NCBI GenBank assembly: GCA_035606175.1
Contig: DATNFW010000048.1
Location: 13,434-77,433 of the forward strand
Direction of reading: 5' to 3'
Length of the DNA: 64,000 bases
From: JASHUC01 sp035606175
GTDB taxonomy: Bacteria > Pseudomonadota > Gammaproteobacteria > Steroidobacterales > Steroidobacteraceae
Shown: positions 27,160-36,268 of the stretch, piece by piece
Numbering within the stretch: the stretch's first letter is position 1
Layout of the letters: each line of letters starts with the position of its first letter
Program-made: the position numbers and the translations under genes
The notes under the pieces: generated by a model
Database searches by the model: none
What the model saw: the letters and a program-made list of their open reading frames with translations, nothing else
What the model was told of the DNA's origin: nothing

Positions 27160-27165
27160 TGCCGG

Positions 27166-27732
27166 TCACGATCCGGTCCTCGTGAGTACGAGCCCCGCCA
27201 GCAACAGAAAGATTGCAGCGGCGACCGCGCGGATGAGCTTCAAAGGCAAGCGGTGCGCCGCGACCTCTCCGATGAGGATCGCGAGGGCGTCCATGGCCAG
27301 CATGCCGAGCACGCTCCCGGCGACGACCGGAACGAGCGTCTGATAGCGCGCGGCAAGGGTCGCCGTCGTGATCTGTGTCTTGTCGCCCATCTCGGCCAAG
27401 AAGAATGCAACGACCGTCGTGCCGAAGACGCCGAACCGAGGGCGCACCGGCTCTTCGCGCTCCTCGTAGCGGTCGGGAATCAGGGTCCAAACGGCCATTG
27501 CGAGGAAGGCGGCCGCGACGATGAGCCGCAGGATCGAGGGCCGCACCTCGCTCGCGACCCAGGCCCCCAACGCCCCTGCCATCAGGTGATTGACGATCGT
27601 CGCGCATAGGATGCCGAGCAGGATGGGGGCGGGTTTACGGAACCGGACGGCGAGCACCAGGGCAAGGAGCTGGGTTTTGTCGCCGAGCTCGGCGAGGGCG
27701 ACGACGGCGGCGGAGACGAGGAAAGGGTGCAC
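27166..27732 (-). CDS. GDT1/TMEM165-family cation transporter (UPF0016)
   Basis: A six-helix inner-membrane protein with the duplicated family motif: ELGDKTQ in the first half and EMGDKTQ in the second. Bacterial relatives export Mn2+ (MneA-like); eukaryotic ones move Mn2+/Ca2+/H+. The chosen GTG at 27732 gives 188 aa and starts three residues before the first membrane helix, as in relatives; CACAAT lies 7 nt upstream. In-frame ATGs at 27783 and further upstream would add residues without family similarity. It is convergent with speA (6 nt between stops). Confidence 0.88.
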   Translation of the reverse strand: MHPFLVSAAVVALAELGDKTQLLALVLAVRFRKPAPILLGILCATIVNHLMAGALGAWVASEVRPSILRLIVAAAFLAMAVWTLIPDRYEEREEPVRPRFGVFGTTVVAFFLAEMGDKTQITTATLAARYQTLVPVVAGSVLGMLAMDALAILIGEVAAHRLPLKLIRAVAAAIFLLLAGLVLTRTGS

Positions 27733-28028
27733 CGCAGCGATTGTGCCGCATCCGTTGCTTCCCGCCGAGGCCGGGAGTAGCATCTTCGCGGCGTTCGTTT
27801 CCGCACCGTCAGTGGTCTTTTGTGTGTGTGTGTTGAAGTTCCTTCCTCCCCGGCACCCAACACTGCCGGTGCACGAACGCAGGTGCAGGCCGCCGGCCCC
27901 AAGCGCCCGCATTGACTGAAACTGCCGATCGTGTGCCTTGAAGCCTTGCCTGTCTCGAGTTACGACCACGCGGTACATGCGACCGACTCGTGCGGTTCGC
28001 CGCTGTCCGCATTCAGCGAGATGATTGG

Positions 28029-28310
28029 ATGACGACGATCTATGTGGGGAACCTCCCCTTCAACGCCACCGAGCAGGACGTCCGCTCCCTCTTCGAGCGT
28101 CACGGCAAGGTGGAGTCGGTCAAACTCATCAATGATCGCGAAACCGGCAAGCCACGCGGCTTCGGTTTCGTCGACATGCCGCAGAACGAAGCTCAGGGCG
28201 CCATCCAGGCTCTGAACGGTCATCAGTTGAGCGGCCGACCGCTACGCGTCAACGAGGCTCAGGAACGCCCGCAGCGCCCTCGCCAGGGCAGCGGTCCGTT
28301 CCGCCGTTAA
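28029..28310 (+). CDS. RRM-domain RNA-binding protein
   Basis: The 93-residue protein is a single RNA recognition motif: RNP2 IYVGNL and RNP1 GKPRGFGFVDM, followed by a short Arg/Pro/Gln-rich tail. Such stand-alone RRM proteins are often cold-inducible RNA chaperones. ATG 28029 is chosen because it leads directly into the first beta strand; the longer frame adds 13 unlike residues. A strong Rho-independent terminator follows 40 nt after the stop, so the gene is probably monocistronic. Confidence 0.92.
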   Translation: MTTIYVGNLPFNATEQDVRSLFERHGKVESVKLINDRETGKPRGFGFVDMPQNEAQGAIQALNGHQLSGRPLRVNEAQERPQRPRQGSGPFRR

Positions 28311-28350
28311 CCGTCCCCTCCTCTTTAGACCTGTCACCTTGGGTCACGGC

Positions 28351-28380
28351 AAAAGCCCCGCCTTGTGCGGGGCTTTTTCC
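28351..28380 (+). terminator. Rho-independent terminator after the RRM gene
   Basis: AAAAGCCCCGC (28351-28361) pairs with GCGGGGCTTTT (28367-28377) around the loop CTTGT, followed by further T. The perfect 11-bp stem ends in a U-tract. It lies between the RRM gene and the methyltransferase gene. Confidence 0.92.
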
Positions 28381-28399
28381 TGCCCGAGAGGAGCTTTCA

Positions 28400-29356
28400 A
28401 TGCGGGCGAATCGCAACCCTCGCCTCCCGCGGGCCGCGTTGCTCGCGTCGATCGTCCTGATCGTCGCAGGCTGTGCATCGAGCTGCAGCACACCGAGTGG
28501 CTCACCCACGACCGGCGCACCGCGGGCAGGCAGCGGACCGCAGTCCGCGGGCAGCCGAGTGGGCGGCCGGAGTGTGGCGGCTCAGGCACCCGACCCGGCC
28601 GAGCAGGCGACGGCCGCAGAGCTCGATCGCATACTGGGCGGTGACCAGCGCTCCCCGGAGCATCGCGCTCGCGATGTGTATCGGCATCCGAAGGAGACGC
28701 TGCTCTTCTTCGGTATCAGGCCCGACATGCGGGTCGTCGAGGTCTGGCCGGATGCCGGCTGGTATACCGAGATCATCGCCCCGCTCGTGCACGCTCGCGG
28801 CAAGTACTACGCGGCGCTCGAGCCGGCGGACCCACGAAGCACATATGTCAGCAGGCGCCAGCAGGCATTCCGCGACAAGCTCGCGGCTCGCCCGGACCTC
28901 TATGGCGGAACGGAACTGACCGCACTCGGTCGGGGCAGTGGCGGAGATATCGCCCCTCCGGGCTCGCTCGACATGGTCCTCACGTTCCGCAATCTCCACG
29001 ACTGGATGAGCGGTGAGTGGGCTCCCGAGGCTCTGGCGGCGATGTACCGCGCATTGCGACCCGGCGGCGTTCTCGGTGTGACGGATCACCGCGGCAACCC
29101 GGGCTTGCCGCAGGACCCGCGAGCCCGCAACGGATACGTGAATGAGGACTACGCGATCCGCCTGATCGAGGCGGCAGGATTCAAGCTCGTCGCCAGATCG
29201 GAGATCAACGCGAATCCGAAGGACACCAAAGATTATCCGCAGGGTGTGTGGACGCTTCCCCCGACCTACCGGCTCGGCACAAGCGACCGCGACAAGTACG
29301 CGGCGATCGGCGAGAGCGATCGCTTCACGCTCAAGTTCATCAAGCCGAAACCTTAG
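28400..29356 (+). CDS. Exported SAM-dependent methyltransferase-like lipoprotein
   Basis: The 318-residue product starts with a lipoprotein signal (LLASIVLIVAGC, Cys25) and a ~45-residue Ser/Gly/Pro linker. The C-terminal domain matches predicted methyltransferases of the COG4798 type: VVEVWPDAGWYTEIIAP (glycine-poor motif I), LTFRNLHDWM (motif post II) and ALRPGGVLGVTDHR (motif III). A methyltransferase fold outside the cytoplasm lacks an obvious SAM source, so the true activity is open. GAGAGGAG precedes the ATG. A strong terminator upstream suggests its own promoter. Confidence 0.75.
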   Translation: MRANRNPRLPRAALLASIVLIVAGCASSCSTPSGSPTTGAPRAGSGPQSAGSRVGGRSVAAQAPDPAEQATAAELDRILGGDQRSPEHRARDVYRHPKETLLFFGIRPDMRVVEVWPDAGWYTEIIAPLVHARGKYYAALEPADPRSTYVSRRQQAFRDKLAARPDLYGGTELTALGRGSGGDIAPPGSLDMVLTFRNLHDWMSGEWAPEALAAMYRALRPGGVLGVTDHRGNPGLPQDPRARNGYVNEDYAIRLIEAAGFKLVARSEINANPKDTKDYPQGVWTLPPTYRLGTSDRDKYAAIGESDRFTLKFIKPKP

Positions 29357-29371
29357 CGGGTGCGCCGCGTC

Positions 29372-31465
29372 TCACCACATCTCCTTGAGCTTCGCTCCCA
29401 CATCGAGGGTCGCATCCTCCCCCGCCTTGAGAGTCGCCTCCGCGAGCTGTGTGCCGCGGATGGTCTCGGCATCGAACGCCTTCAATACCTTATCCGTCAT
29501 GAAACGGCTGCGGCCGCCGTAGACGTGCGCATCGGACTGGCGCGACTGGCTCGTGACCTGGAAACGCAGCGGCGCCATCAGAATGAGATCGTTCTGCGCG
29601 CGCGTCATGGCGACATAGAGCAGCCGCCGTTCCTCCTCGATCAGCTCCGCTCTGCCGGTTGCAAACTCCGACGGAAAGCTGCCGTCCACGACGTTGAGGA
29701 GGTACACGGTGTCCCACTCCATGCCTTTGGCGGAGTGGATGGTCGAGAGCACCAGGTAATCCTCGTCGAGCACCGGCTGGCCGGCGAGATCGCTCGTTGC
29801 ATCGGGCGGATCGAGCGTGAGCTCCGTGATGAAACGCTCGCGCGAGACGTACTGTCCCGAGAGCAGCTCGAGCTGATCGAGATCGCCGACGCGCGTGTGG
29901 AACTGCTCGTAGATCCTCTCGAGATGCGGCCGATACCACTCGCGCGCGAGATGCACCTGTCCGGGCCACTGGCGCTCGGGATTGGCGAGCTCGAGCATCA
30001 GCGCCGTGAGCTTGCGCCAGTCGACCGCGCTCGGTTGGGGAGGCTCGAAGCTCTTCAGCGCCTCGAAGGAATGATTCTGTGCCTCGAGATGCTCCAGGGC
30101 GCGGCGCGCATGCGCCGGCCCCATTCCCGGCAGCAGCTGGATGACGCGGAATGCGGCGACCGCGTTTCGCGGGTTGTCCGCCCAGCGCAGGATCCCGAGA
30201 AGGTCCTTCACGTGCGCCGCTTCGAGGAATTTGAGTCCGCCGTATTTGACGAACGGAATCTTGCGCTTCGAGAGCTCGATCTCGAGGACATCGCTGTGGC
30301 TCGCGCTTCGGAAAAGCACCGCCTGACGCTTGAGCGGTACGTTTGCCTCGCGCCGCTTCAGCACCTCGGCGCACACGAACTCCGCCTGCGCCTGCAGATC
30401 GTCGACCGTGACGAGCTTGGGACGCGAGCCGGTGCCGCGTGCCGAGAGCAGATGCTTGCGGTGCTGGCGCGGTGCCTCGGCCATGAGCGCGTTCGCGGCA
30501 TCGAGCACTTGCTGGGTCGAGCGGTAATTCTGCGCGAGCGTGATCACCTCGGCGCGCGGCTCGAAACGGTTGGGAAACCCGAGGATGTTGTCGACGGCCG
30601 CCGCACGGAACGAATAGATTGCCTGACCGTCGTCGCCGACGACCGCGAGTCCCGTGCCGTCGGGTTTGAGCGCATGGAGAATGTCGGCCTGCAGGCGGTT
30701 CGTGTCCTGGTACTCATCGACGAGGACGTGATCGAAGTGCTCGCCGACGTGATGCGCGAGCTTCGGCTCGCCCATCATCAGGTGCCAGTAGAGCAGCAGA
30801 TCGTCGAAATCGAGGATCGCGAGGCGCTGCTTGCGCTCGACGTACGCCCGGTAGAGCTTGGTGAGATCGCCTTCCCAGGGGGCGCACCAGGGATACTGCA
30901 GCTCCAGAGTCTCCTTGAGCGGCTTCTGCGTGTTCACGCGATACGAGTAGATCGCGAGACAGGTATCCTTGCGCGGGAAGCGCTCGCCCTTCGCCGCGAG
31001 CCCGAGCTCCTGGCGTACCGTGTCCATGAGATCGACCGCATCGCCGCGATCGATGACGGTGAACTGGGGATCGAGCTTCAGATGACGGGCGTAGTGGCGC
31101 AACAGCCGGTTCGCCATCGCGTGGAACGTGCCCGCCCAGGAGAGCCGCTGCGCGACGCTCTGGCTCACACCGCCGAGCGGCTCGTTCAGCGCCTTCTTGA
31201 CGATGTCGCGTGCACGGCGGCGCATCTCGAGCGCGGCCCGGCGCGTGAATGTCAAAAGCAGTATCCGCGCAGGATCGACCCCATGCATCACCAGGTGCGC
31301 GACACGGTGTGCGAGCGTGTCGGTCTTGCCCGTGCCCGCGCCCGCGATGATGAGCAGCGGTCCCGCCTTAAAACCTTTGTCCGGCAGCGGCTCGCCATAG
31401 GAAACGGCCTTGCGCTGCGCCGAGTTCAGCTTCTCGAGATGGGCAAGATGTGATGCAGTCGACAT
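29372..31465 (-). CDS. UvrD/Rep-family superfamily 1 DNA helicase
   Basis: A 697-residue 3'-5' DNA helicase. Motifs are the Q motif LNSAQRKAV, Walker A AGAGTGKT (41-48), Ia LLTFTRRAA, II VLVDEYQDTN, III VGDDGQAIYSFR, IV QNYRS, V TIHSAKGMEWD and VI LLYVAMTRAQ. The DEYQDTNRLQ/DDGQAIY variant resembles environmental UvrD-like proteins rather than E. coli UvrD or Rep, so no symbol is given. ATG 31465 is chosen: TATAGT lies 8 nt upstream and no ribosome site is present. Confidence 0.92.
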   Translation of the reverse strand: MSTASHLAHLEKLNSAQRKAVSYGEPLPDKGFKAGPLLIIAGAGTGKTDTLAHRVAHLVMHGVDPARILLLTFTRRAALEMRRRARDIVKKALNEPLGGVSQSVAQRLSWAGTFHAMANRLLRHYARHLKLDPQFTVIDRGDAVDLMDTVRQELGLAAKGERFPRKDTCLAIYSYRVNTQKPLKETLELQYPWCAPWEGDLTKLYRAYVERKQRLAILDFDDLLLYWHLMMGEPKLAHHVGEHFDHVLVDEYQDTNRLQADILHALKPDGTGLAVVGDDGQAIYSFRAAAVDNILGFPNRFEPRAEVITLAQNYRSTQQVLDAANALMAEAPRQHRKHLLSARGTGSRPKLVTVDDLQAQAEFVCAEVLKRREANVPLKRQAVLFRSASHSDVLEIELSKRKIPFVKYGGLKFLEAAHVKDLLGILRWADNPRNAVAAFRVIQLLPGMGPAHARRALEHLEAQNHSFEALKSFEPPQPSAVDWRKLTALMLELANPERQWPGQVHLAREWYRPHLERIYEQFHTRVGDLDQLELLSGQYVSRERFITELTLDPPDATSDLAGQPVLDEDYLVLSTIHSAKGMEWDTVYLLNVVDGSFPSEFATGRAELIEEERRLLYVAMTRAQNDLILMAPLRFQVTSQSRQSDAHVYGGRSRFMTDKVLKAFDAETIRGTQLAEATLKAGEDATLDVGAKLKEMW

Positions 31466-31473
31466 GCCGGCCA

Positions 31474-31479
31474 ACTATA
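31474..31479 (-). promoter_or_regulatory. Leaderless-type -10 box of the UvrD-like gene
   Basis: On the minus strand TATAGT ends 8 nt before the ATG at 31465. No Shine-Dalgarno sequence fits in between. Confidence 0.4.
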
Positions 31480-31583
31480 CAGTCGCCGCGCGGCGTGCAC
31501 CTATGAAATGGGTCTATCCGGGATGGGATGCCCGTGGGGCAGGACTCATCTTTCGATAAAGGCGCGACGAGCGCCGCACGGAT

Positions 31584-32162
31584 TCAACGGGCCCGAACGC
31601 GCGCTCCGCCTGCGATCCACCATCGATCCAGACGCTCGAGGAGCTGGGGCCACTCGGGTGCTTCCGTGCCGGTGAACAGAAACCGCTCGCCGGGAAAATT
31701 CAGGTATCCGGTCGGGCGGCTCGCGCTCTGAGCCTGCTCGGCGTCGCGATGCCCCGCGTGACGATTCGCATCCGAAGCACGCGCGCGGAGACGCCGAATT
31801 CTTTCCGGTTCCTCGGAGAGACACAGCACCTGCGCGCATTTCGCCGTTCGCGACAGCGCGCGAGCGGCGGGGGCGTGCTCGGCCGGCCGGAAGTTGCCCT
31901 CGAGCACCAGGCTCGCGCCCGCGGCAACGAGCTCGCGCGCGAGCGCAAACAGAATCGCGAAGCTCGCATCGCTCAGGCGCCGTGCAGCGCTGGCATCGGT
32001 CGCGCCGAGTACATCGAGCAGGGGCTCCTTGATCAGGTCCTTGCCGAGGAACGGCACGGACCAGCGGCGCGCGAGCAGCATCGCGAGCGTCGTCTTCCCA
32101 GCCGCAGGCAATCCGGTGACGATCAGCACCTGAGCGGTTTGCCGCCGCTTCGGCGTGTTCAC
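31584..32162 (-). CDS. P-loop kinase/ATPase (AAA_33-like)
   Basis: The 192-residue protein has Walker A GLPAAGKTT (17-25), VPFLGKDLIKEPLLD, and VLEGNFRP typical of small nucleotide or small-molecule kinases of the AAA_33/zeta-toxin/chloramphenicol-phosphotransferase class. The substrate is unknown. It begins with GTG at 32162, which overlaps the TGA of the S9 peptidase gene as GTGA, so translation is coupled. An upstream frame that runs through the peptidase gene is antisense-type shadow and is ignored. Confidence 0.75.
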   Translation of the reverse strand: MNTPKRRQTAQVLIVTGLPAAGKTTLAMLLARRWSVPFLGKDLIKEPLLDVLGATDASAARRLSDASFAILFALARELVAAGASLVLEGNFRPAEHAPAARALSRTAKCAQVLCLSEEPERIRRLRARASDANRHAGHRDAEQAQSASRPTGYLNFPGERFLFTGTEAPEWPQLLERLDRWWIAGGARVRAR

Positions 32163-34267
32163 CCTTTCAAATGCTCCCGCAGCCATCCGAGAACGACGTC
32201 GTACCATTCGATCGAGTCGGCCGGCTTCTGCACCCAATGGCTCTCGTCCGGAAAGTAGAGGAAGCGACTCTCGATGCCGCGGCGCTGCAGCGCCGTGAAT
32301 GTGCCGAGGCCCTGCGCCAGGGGCACGCGGTAGTCGCGGCCACCGTGGATCACGAGCATCGGCGTGCGCCACGCCCGCACGTAATCGACGGGATTGAAAC
32401 GCTCGTAGTTCTGCGGGACTGCGTAGTACGGCCCGCCGAATTCCCACTCCGGAAACCAGAGCTCTTCCGTCGAGTAATACATGCCGCGCTGGTCGAATAC
32501 GCCGTCGTGGTCGACGAGGCAGCGGAAGCGCGCGGGCCAGCGCCCCGCGATCCAGTTGATCATGAAGCCGCCGAAAGAGGCACCGAGCGCGCAGGCGCGC
32601 TGGCCGTCGAGCCAGGGATAACGCGCGATAGCCGCCGCGAGGCCTTTCTGCAGATCGATGAGCGGCTTGCCGCCCCAGTCGCCGCTCACCGAATCCGTGA
32701 ACGCCTGGCCATAGCCCGGAGAGCCGTGGAAATCGATGAACACGACACCGTACCCGGCACCCGCGAACACCTCCGGATTCCAGCGGTAGCTCCACTCGTT
32801 CGACATGCTCGATTGCGGACCGCCGTGGATGATGAAGGCGATCGGATAGCGCCTGGACGGATCGAATCCATGCGGCCAGACGACGTACCCATAGACTTTC
32901 TGTCCGTGCCATCCGGCGAAGCTGAACTGCTCGAAGCGGCTCATCGCCCGATCGCCGAGGAGCGCTGCATTGACGCTCGTGAGCCGCCGCCGTGCCTCGG
33001 GTGCACCGTCTCCGCCGAGCGCAACGGAGTAGAGATCGGGCGGTGCGCCTATCGAGGCGAGCGCGACGACGACCGAATCCTTCGCGCCCGAGAACCCGGT
33101 CACCTGGCCTTCGGCGATTAGCTTGCGCCGAGCGCCGCTTGCGGGATCGACACGATAGAGCGCGTGCTGCCCGACCTCGTCCACGCCGGCGAGCAGCATA
33201 CGTCCATCGAGCGTGCGGCCGAGCTCCCCGATCGAGCGGTCCCAGTTGCCGGTGAGACTGCGCGTTGCGCCCGTGCGCGCATCGCGAATCGCGATATGAA
33301 AGCGATCCGACTCGAAGCCGGGCCGCTCTTGCGCCAGATAAGCGAGATCGCCGTTTGCCAGGAACACCGGACTCGCATCCCAGGCGCGGTTGTCTGTCGT
33401 CAGATCGACGGCAGCCCGGGATGCGTCGGCGGGTACTTCGTACAAATCGAAATTCGTCGACCACGGCTCCGTGCGCCCCGCGACACGCGCGCTGAAGACG
33501 ATCGAACGGCCGTCCGGACTGAAGTCGAAGTCCTCATCGCCTCCGAACGGCTTGGACGGCACATCGGCATCGATCCCGCGCATGACGTCGACCGGTGCCG
33601 CGGCGGTGCCGTCCGCGCCAATGCGCGCCGTGAACAAATGTGAGCGCGTGCCGTCGCTCCACGTATCCCAATGGCGTACGAAGAGCCGGTCGTAGAGCTG
33701 TCCCGACGGCTGCCCCTTGGCAGCGGCGGCGAGTCGGGAGTGCGTGCACTCCAAGTCCCTGCAATCGAGGAACACTCCCATGCTGAATGCGATTCGCAGC
33801 CCGGCGGCGCCCTCCTTCGGGGCGACCTCGAGCGAGCCGACATCGAGCGGATAACTCGTGACCTGCGTCGCTTCGCCCCCGTCGAATCTCAAACGCCAGA
33901 CCTGCGAGGAGCCCGTCCGAGTCGAGAGGAAATAGATCGTGCGGCTGTCCGGGCCCCAGTGCGGGCTCGAGTCGTCGGTGCTCTCGAGAGTGAGCCGGCG
34001 CGGCTGTCGCTCGGGGCCCGACAGATCGAGCAGCCAGAGGTGGGTCCTTGCACGATTCGCGTGCATGTCCGTTTCGCGAACGGCGAACGCGACGAAGCGG
34101 CCATCGGGCGAGACGACCGGATCGCTGAGACGGCGCACCCGCACGAGGTCCCGTATCGTGAAAGGCGCTCCGCCGGAGCTCGCATGAGCGGGCGGGGCGA
34201 GGGGGAGGAACGCGAGCGCGCAGGCGGCGAGCACAAGCCGGAATGCCGCACGGTTCAAACAGAGCAT
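32159..34267 (-). CDS. Secreted S9 family peptidase (prolyl oligopeptidase/DPP-like)
   Basis: A 702-residue serine peptidase with a signal peptide (LVLAACALAFLPLAPPAHA-S). The N-terminal half is a WD40-like beta-propeller with repeated SPDGR/WGPDSR motifs. The C-terminal alpha/beta-hydrolase has the triad Ser564 in GASFGGFM, Asp645 in HGGRDYRVP and His677 in DESHW. These enzymes cleave short peptides in the periplasm. GGGGAGGA precedes the ATG, and TATAAT is seen at 34313-34318. The downstream kinase overlaps its stop. Confidence 0.92.
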   Translation of the reverse strand: MLCLNRAAFRLVLAACALAFLPLAPPAHASSGGAPFTIRDLVRVRRLSDPVVSPDGRFVAFAVRETDMHANRARTHLWLLDLSGPERQPRRLTLESTDDSSPHWGPDSRTIYFLSTRTGSSQVWRLRFDGGEATQVTSYPLDVGSLEVAPKEGAAGLRIAFSMGVFLDCRDLECTHSRLAAAAKGQPSGQLYDRLFVRHWDTWSDGTRSHLFTARIGADGTAAAPVDVMRGIDADVPSKPFGGDEDFDFSPDGRSIVFSARVAGRTEPWSTNFDLYEVPADASRAAVDLTTDNRAWDASPVFLANGDLAYLAQERPGFESDRFHIAIRDARTGATRSLTGNWDRSIGELGRTLDGRMLLAGVDEVGQHALYRVDPASGARRKLIAEGQVTGFSGAKDSVVVALASIGAPPDLYSVALGGDGAPEARRRLTSVNAALLGDRAMSRFEQFSFAGWHGQKVYGYVVWPHGFDPSRRYPIAFIIHGGPQSSMSNEWSYRWNPEVFAGAGYGVVFIDFHGSPGYGQAFTDSVSGDWGGKPLIDLQKGLAAAIARYPWLDGQRACALGASFGGFMINWIAGRWPARFRCLVDHDGVFDQRGMYYSTEELWFPEWEFGGPYYAVPQNYERFNPVDYVRAWRTPMLVIHGGRDYRVPLAQGLGTFTALQRRGIESRFLYFPDESHWVQKPADSIEWYDVVLGWLREHLKG

Positions 34268-34312
34268 CGGTCCTCCCCACCCCCGCAGGCGTGAAGTTCA
34301 TCAAAGCGGCCG

Positions 34313-34318
34313 ATTATA
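34313..34318 (-). promoter_or_regulatory. -10 box upstream of the S9 peptidase
   Basis: A perfect TATAAT on the minus strand lies 45 nt ahead of the ATG, a normal leader length that also holds the GGGGAGGA ribosome site. No convincing -35 at 16-18 nt is seen. The rest of the 228-nt spacer (34268-34495) holds nothing else I can name. Confidence 0.4.
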
Positions 34319-34495
34319 GCCGCGGTCGAGGCCCGGCCATGGCGCTTGTCAGCACTGTCGGCCCGTCGCTGCTAATCGGGGCGTGTGAAGACCGGTAAGC
34401 GCGTCACAGCAGGCGCAAGCTCGGTGGGATGAACTTTCGGCGAGCGCGGCCGTTCTATTCAGTGAAATCGGCAATACGGAGGATCGAGCTCGGAT

Positions 34496-35131
34496 ATGCG
34501 ACCCCTCGGATCGAGACTCGAGGAACCGCGCCGCGTCGTTCGCGTCGCGAATTTGCAGGAATTCTTCCGCGACCACCTCCACGATGCGCTCGAGCGGCAG
34601 CACCTTGCCGTCGAGGATCAAACCGAGCACTACGTCGTCAATTTGCTGACGCTGTTCGCCCGCTCCGAGGCGCTCTTCGAGCAGACGCCCGACGGCCCGA
34701 AATTGAAGCCGCTCGTCGTCATGCTCACCGAGGCGTTGGAGGCGCGCTCCGCTCCCGACCGGCATCGTGGCTTGCAGCGCCTCGGGGACGTATCGCTCTT
34801 CGTCGCCGGATTCTTCGCGCACAGCTTCGCGCGCAAGCTGATCGACATCGACTATCACATCGCCATGGGCGGACGGGCATATCGCACGCTCGCCGAAGCG
34901 CTCGCGCATTCCCGCAGCCGCGTGCTCGCGCAAGTCTTCGCCGAGCTCGCCGAGAAGTTCCAACCGCTCGTCGATGCGCTCAACGAAGTGAGCGAGACCT
35001 CCTACAGCCACACGGATCGGGACATCCTGCGGCTCTACGAGTTGTGGTTGAAGACCGGGAGCCGCCGCTCCTATCGAATCCTGAGGCGGCTCGGCGTCGA
35101 TCCCACGCCGTCGGCCCGCACTGCGCAGTGA
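34496..35131 (+). CDS. Conserved-looking hypothetical protein (all-helical)
   Basis: I do not recognise this 211-residue protein. It appears almost entirely helical, with balanced charge (NLQEFFRDHLHDALERQHL, FVAGFFAHSFARKLIDID, DRDILRLYELWLKTGSRR). No signal peptide, membrane helix or known motif is visible. ATG 34496 has GGAGG 13 nt upstream. It overlaps the next gene by GTGA, so the two products are probably made together and may interact. Confidence 0.7.
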   Translation: MRPLGSRLEEPRRVVRVANLQEFFRDHLHDALERQHLAVEDQTEHYVVNLLTLFARSEALFEQTPDGPKLKPLVVMLTEALEARSAPDRHRGLQRLGDVSLFVAGFFAHSFARKLIDIDYHIAMGGRAYRTLAEALAHSRSRVLAQVFAELAEKFQPLVDALNEVSETSYSHTDRDILRLYELWLKTGSRRSYRILRRLGVDPTPSARTAQ

Positions 35132-35781
35132 TTCTGCGGCAGCTGCAGGAGCTGATTGGCGGCATATACGACGTGAGCGTCGCTCATGACGTGTACGACT
35201 TTCTCGTCACCGACCGCCGCCGCCTGCCCGCCGCCGTCCGCGCGCATCCGACGGACGAGCAACTCGTCGTCGCAAGCGCAGGTACCGGCGAGCTCGGCGT
35301 CTCCCTGTATCTCGATCCGCAGCTGCTCGAGCGCTTGAGCAGAGCCGATCCACTCGAGGCCCTCAACGCGGGCAACGTCGCCGATTATTGGACGGCCCTC
35401 GAAGGCGTGAGCCACTTCGTCTATCTCGCCTGGAACAGCGGACACGACAAGCCGGTCTCGCTCCTCGAGCTCGAGCTGCAAGCGGAAATCGACAAATACG
35501 TCGCGAGCTGGTGGCTCCTGAAGCGCCAGGTTCCGGAGCGCTTCCCGGCGGAGCTGATGCGCTTGCTCTTCGAGCGCACGCGCATCGATCCGGCACTCGC
35601 CGCGGGGCGCGAGGAGATCTATCGGCGTGCGAGCCTGTACGCGGAGCGCTTCTGCCGGCGCATCGAGCGAACGCTACGCGCGCGCGGTGCCTCCCCGGAG
35701 CGTGAAGTGCTGTCGGAGCTCAGGCGGTTCTATCGGCTCACGGACGCGAGCAAGCGGGCGCACATCGAGGCGCATGCGTGA
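35128..35781 (+). CDS. Hypothetical protein, translationally coupled to the gene before it
   Basis: The GTG at 35128 overlaps the upstream TGA (GTGA). The 217-residue product begins VILRQLQELIGGIYDVSVAH and has an alpha/beta N-terminal half (LVVASAGTGELGVSLYLD) followed by a long helical half (REEIYRRASLYAERFCRRIE). The longer frame starting at 34429 runs antisense-like through the upstream gene and is rejected. No family is recognised. Confidence 0.7.
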   Translation: MILRQLQELIGGIYDVSVAHDVYDFLVTDRRRLPAAVRAHPTDEQLVVASAGTGELGVSLYLDPQLLERLSRADPLEALNAGNVADYWTALEGVSHFVYLAWNSGHDKPVSLLELELQAEIDKYVASWWLLKRQVPERFPAELMRLLFERTRIDPALAAGREEIYRRASLYAERFCRRIERTLRARGASPEREVLSELRRFYRLTDASKRAHIEAHA

Positions 35782-35829
35782 GAAGGTTGCCGCGGGCGCC
35801 GGTGCCGATCGGCCCGCGAAGGATGCGAT

Positions 35830-36189
35830 TCAGCCCTCGTCCTCGTCAGAGTCGCCGCGCTGCTTGCGCGCTTCGAGCTCTCGCATCTGCTTGATCCATT
35901 CCGAGAGCTTGCGCAAGTCGCGCTTGGCGGGCCGCTCCGGGAGCTCGCCCCCGACCCGCCCCTTGGGCGACTTCTGGTAAGGATCGTAGCCGTGCTCGGG
36001 CTTAAAGGTCGTATCGTCCTCGAGCGAGAGCGCCACGCGCTCCTGATCGGGCGGTGCCTCCTGCCACTCGACCTGCGCGTTGCCGCGATCGTCGTGAACG
36101 ACCTTGGCGATCCGACGACGCTCCAGGATGCTGGTCGCTCCGGTCGGATCGGTCGGGGGATTCGGTTTCCCTCTTCGGTTGCTTTGCAT
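35830..36189 (-). CDS. Hypothetical small acidic protein
   Basis: From ATG 36189 the product is 119 residues: a polar, Pro-rich N-terminus, a short beta-like RRIAKVVHDDRGNAQVEW region, and the C-terminal helix RKLSEWIKQMRELEARKQRG with an acidic end. Similar unnamed proteins are, to my knowledge, present in other proteobacteria. A longer frame from 36246 would add 19 unlike residues. It is convergent with the preceding pair of unknown genes. Confidence 0.6.
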   Translation of the reverse strand: MQSNRRGKPNPPTDPTGATSILERRRIAKVVHDDRGNAQVEWQEAPPDQERVALSLEDDTTFKPEHGYDPYQKSPKGRVGGELPERPAKRDLRKLSEWIKQMRELEARKQRGDSDEDEG

Positions 36190-36268
36190 CGGAATATGTC
36201 GTGTGCTCGGAGGCCGCGTCCGGCTCGCCCAAGCTACGCTCAGCATCCCTGCCGGGCTGTGCCGCGCG

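Noticed and set aside
27733..27900. Possible Mn2+ (yybP-ykoY) riboswitch ahead of the GDT1-family gene
   Set aside because: The minus-strand leader has GGGGAGGAAGG but not the conserved core of this riboswitch, and the likely GTG start with a close -10 leaves no leader.
29360..31453. 697-codon plus-strand frame
   Set aside because: Antisense to the UvrD-like helicase, which has all seven motifs; the plus frame has none.
31584..33464. 626-codon minus-strand frame containing the kinase
   Set aside because: Only its last 192 codons, after the GTG at 32162, look like protein; the rest is a shadow of the S9 peptidase.
34429..35127. Upstream part of the 450-codon plus-strand frame
   Set aside because: It overlaps the 34496 gene in another frame and is Arg-rich; only the part from GTG 35128 is credible.
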